Assembly: GCA_900113385.1 (NCBI GenBank) | Contig: FOPE01000004.1 | Span: 40,811-104,810 of the forward strand | Reading direction: 5' to 3' | Length of the DNA stretch: 64,000 nt | Source of the DNA: Lachnospiraceae bacterium C7 | GTDB lineage: Bacteria; Bacillota; Clostridia; Lachnospirales; Lachnospiraceae | Part shown: positions 62,094 to 64,000 of the stretch, in pieces | Numbering within the stretch: position 1 is the first letter of the stretch | How the letters are laid out: every line of letters begins with the position of its first letter | Program-made: the position numbers and the translations under genes | The notes under the pieces: model-generated | Databases searched by the model: none | What the model was told of the DNA's origin: nothing | Seen by the model: only the letters and a program-made list of their open reading frames with translations

Positions 62094-63383
62094 ATGGTTA
62101 AAGCAGTAGTTGGAGCCAATTGGGGCGACGAAGGAAAAGGAAAAATCACAGATATGTTAGCAGAAAAAGCTGACATCATCGTAAGATACCAAGGTGGTGC
62201 AAATGCAGGACATACAATTGTAAATGATTACGGTAAATTCGCATTACATACATTACCATCAGGTGTATTTTACAATCACACAACAAGTGTAATTGGTAAC
62301 GGTGTAGCACTTAATATTCCAATTCTTTTCGATGAAATCAAATCTATTACAGATAGAAATGTGCCAATGCCTAAAATTTTGGTTTCAGATAGAGCACAAA
62401 TTGTTATGCCATATCACATCTTATTCGATCAGTATGAAGAAGAACGTTTAGGTGGTAAATCATTTGGTTCAACTAAATCAGGTATTGCTCCATTTTATTC
62501 AGATAAATATGCAAAAATCGGTTTCCAGGTTAATGAATTATTTGATGATGAATTATTAAAAGAGAAAATCGATCGTGTAGTTGTTCAGAAAAACATTATT
62601 CTTGAGCACTTATATCACAAACCACTCATTGATAAAGAAGAATTACTAAATACATTACATGAGTATAGAGATATGGTAGCCCCATATGTATGCGATACAG
62701 CAACATTCCTTGAGAACGCTATTAAAGAAGGAAAAACAATTCTTCTCGAAGGACAACTTGGAACATTAAAAGACACAGACCACGGAATCTATCCAATGGT
62801 TACATCTTCATCAACTCTTGCAGCATACGGTGCAATTGGTGCAGGAATTGCCCCATACGAAATCAAAGAAGTAATTACAGTATGTAAAGCATATTCATCA
62901 GCTGTAGGTGCTGGTGCATTTGTAAGTGAAATTTTCGGTGATGAAGCAGATGAACTTAGACGTCGTGGAGGAGACGGCGGTGAGTTTGGTGCAACAACAG
63001 GTAGACCAAGACGTATGGGTTGGTTTGACTGTGTGGCTTCAAAATATGGATGTAGATTACAAGGTGCAACAGACGTAGCATTTACAGTACTTGATGTATT
63101 AGGATACTTAGATGAAATTCCAGTATGCGTAGCATATGACGTAGATGGTGAGATCACAACAGACTTCCCAGTAACACACAAACTTGAAAAAGCAAAACCA
63201 ATCATTGAAAAATTACCAGGTTGGAAATGTGATATTAGAGGAATCAAAAAATACGAAGATTTACCAGAAAATTGCCGCAAATACGTAGAATTCGTAGAGG
63301 AGAAGATTGGATATCCAATTACTATGGTATCAAACGGACCAGGTAGAGATGATATCATTTATAGAGAATCTAAATTAAAATAA
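62094..63383 (+). CDS. purA: Adenylosuccinate synthetase
   Basis: GTP-dependent conversion of IMP and aspartate to adenylosuccinate. 429 residues, the usual length. GANWGDEGKGKITDMLA (P-loop), GGANAGHTI, GTLKDTDHGIYP, GEFGATTGRPRRMGWFD and NGPGRDDI are all present. AGGAGG lies nine bases before the ATG. It is monocistronic, between a possible attenuator and a strong terminator. purB is not in the window. Confidence 0.97.
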   Translation: MVKAVVGANWGDEGKGKITDMLAEKADIIVRYQGGANAGHTIVNDYGKFALHTLPSGVFYNHTTSVIGNGVALNIPILFDEIKSITDRNVPMPKILVSDRAQIVMPYHILFDQYEEERLGGKSFGSTKSGIAPFYSDKYAKIGFQVNELFDDELLKEKIDRVVVQKNIILEHLYHKPLIDKEELLNTLHEYRDMVAPYVCDTATFLENAIKEGKTILLEGQLGTLKDTDHGIYPMVTSSSTLAAYGAIGAGIAPYEIKEVITVCKAYSSAVGAGAFVSEIFGDEADELRRRGGDGGEFGATTGRPRRMGWFDCVASKYGCRLQGATDVAFTVLDVLGYLDEIPVCVAYDVDGEITTDFPVTHKLEKAKPIIEKLPGWKCDIRGIKKYEDLPENCRKYVEFVEEKIGYPITMVSNGPGRDDIIYRESKLK

Positions 63384-63442
63384 ATTTAGAATAAAATATA
63401 AGTTGGAAAATAATCTAAATTAATAGAATTACAACTAACGCA

Positions 63443-63493
63443 ATAATGCATATGTAGATATAATGCATATGTAAATATAATGCATATATAAAT
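63443..63493. repeat. Three 17-bp tandem repeats with TATAATGCAT core
   Basis: Units ATAATGCATATGTARAT (63443-63459, 63460-63476) and ATAATGCATATATAAAT (63477-63493). The third unit is the left arm of the purA terminator. Confidence 0.9.
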
Positions 63494-63525
63494 ATATCGT
63501 AGATATATTTATATATGCATTTTTT
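63479..63525 (+). terminator. purA terminator
   Basis: A perfect 19-bp AT-rich stem (63479-63497 with 63503-63521), five-base loop, then TTTT. Confidence 0.9.
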
Positions 63526-63615
63526 GTTGGTTTACTTTTGGCTCATATGATTTAAAATTATTGAGGTTCTATGCTGATTCAATTATTAAACTTTCATAAA
63601 AAATGTATTCAAAGT

Positions 63616-63685
63616 GCAGATAGCTACTAAAAGAACTTCAAAACCCCACAAAGAACTCTCTATCTGCTCAGTCAGTGTGGGTTTT
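63616..63685 (+). other. Interleaved stems, pseudoknot-capable element
   Basis: GCAGATAG (63616-63623) pairs with CTATCTGC (63660-63667), while AAAACCC-ACA (63640-63650) pairs with TGTGGGTTTT (63676-63685). The arms interleave, so they form a pseudoknot or two alternative folds. The second stem ends in TTTT, like a terminator. Confidence 0.4.
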
Positions 63686-63766
63686 ATTGAATATCAGCCC
63701 TTAAAACGCTAAATGCTCCCTAATCCATAAATTTCCCACCTTCCACAAGAACCAGAACTCAAAAAT

Positions 63767-63805
63767 TTACGTGTAAAATCCACAAAAATGAAAATTTACA
63801 CGTAA
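63767..63805. repeat. Palindromic repeat, copy 1
   Basis: Arms TTACGTGTAAA (63767-63777) and TTTACACGTAA (63795-63805), sharing the loop CAAAAATGAAA with copy 2. Confidence 0.85.
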
Positions 63806-63954
63806 GCAAATTGAACTTTGGAAACTAAAAATTGAAAAAGTGTTAAGAATACCGTGCTTTTCAAGTTTTAAATTGATTATTGCAGCAGGAAAGTGGCTAA
63901 ATATAATGATTTGGCAGTCATTTAGTTCCCCAAAAGCCTCTACACATCAAAACG

Positions 63955-63993
63955 TTACGTGTAAAATTTCCAAAAATGAAATTTTACACGTAA
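63955..63993. repeat. Palindromic repeat, copy 2
   Basis: Perfect 16-bp arms (63955-63970 and 63978-63993) with loop CAAAAAT. 35 of 39 bases match copy 1; start-to-start distance is 188 bp. It has no T-run, so it is not a terminator. Confidence 0.85.
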
Positions 63994-64000
63994 AAATCCA

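Larger units (their letters stand above)
63384..64000. other. Gene-free right end with repeats and hairpins
   Basis: 617 bp without a supported gene. Contents, left to right: a 17-bp tandem array merging into the purA terminator, a pseudoknot-capable element (63616-63685), C/A-rich sequence, and two copies of a 39-bp palindrome (63767-63805 and 63955-63993). The region may continue beyond the window. Confidence 0.6.

Overview
The window looks like chromosome of a low-GC Clostridia, most likely a gut Lachnospiraceae (inferred from gene content and order, not from any rRNA). Supporting signs are AT-rich DNA, AGGAGG-type ribosome binding sites, a single-chain pyruvate:ferredoxin oxidoreductase, acetate kinase, a DAP-type MurE, DUF4364, an M42 peptidase, a CBS/DRTGG pyrophosphatase and the Firmicutes plsX-acpP-rnc-smc-ftsY and ylxM-ffh-rpsP-rimM-trmD-rplS blocks. 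I saw no rRNA, tRNA, CRISPR array, prophage or insertion sequence. Almost all long genes lie on the + strand.

Layout. Positions 1-1214 are AT-rich and lack a conventional gene, but hold a short ORF inside a candidate structured RNA (about 502-838). Next come a 1.2k-residue c-di-GMP enzyme (EAL plus GGDEF) and a secreted multidomain GH43 arabinanase. An ABC-F ATPase (-) and nifJ (+) diverge from about 9.9-10.3 kb. A tail-anchored coiled-coil protein and ppaC follow. An AraC regulator (-) faces a lysine/peptidoglycan group: leader peptide, dapF, murE, dapA, plus a flavin reductase. DUF4364 (-) diverges from rho, then rpmE, a DUF1385 membrane protein, prmC, prfA, rnhA and aroB. tmcAL (-) overlaps aroB tail to tail.

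From 32.8 kb to 59.6 kb is one long co-directional housekeeping run: ackA; yceD-rpmF; plsX-acpP-rnc-smc-ftsY (no fabD/fabG between plsX and acpP); ilvA and htrA, inserted where other Firmicutes go from ftsY to ylxM; then ylxM-ffh-rpsP-khpA-rimM-trmD-rplS-lepB-rbgA-rnhB. After these come a FliK-like protein, an isolated FlhB C-terminal domain, yraN, pgeF, an M42 peptidase, der-plsY-gpsA and dut. The last part has a DegV protein, a LysR regulator and purA. The final 0.6 kb is gene-free and holds short tandem repeats, a pseudoknot-like element and two copies of a 39-bp palindromic repeat.

How it fits together: PFOR and AckA serve pyruvate-to-acetate fermentation; DapA/DapF/MurE feed peptidoglycan; PlsX/AcpP/PlsY/GpsA make phosphatidic acid; Ffh/FtsY/LepB handle protein export; RpmE, RpmF, RpsP, RplS, YceD, RimM, TrmD, KhpA, RbgA, Der, Rnc, PrmC and PrfA serve ribosome assembly and translation. 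The observations most worth checking are the sORF/RNA locus at 0.5-0.85 kb, a TrmD with a 215-residue extra C-terminal half, operator-like palindromes on the -10 boxes of ylxM and the degV gene, an inverted repeat that could mask the ppaC ribosome binding site, two 17-bp TATAAT repeat arrays, a LepB with Arg at the catalytic Lys position, and the palindromic repeats at the right end.
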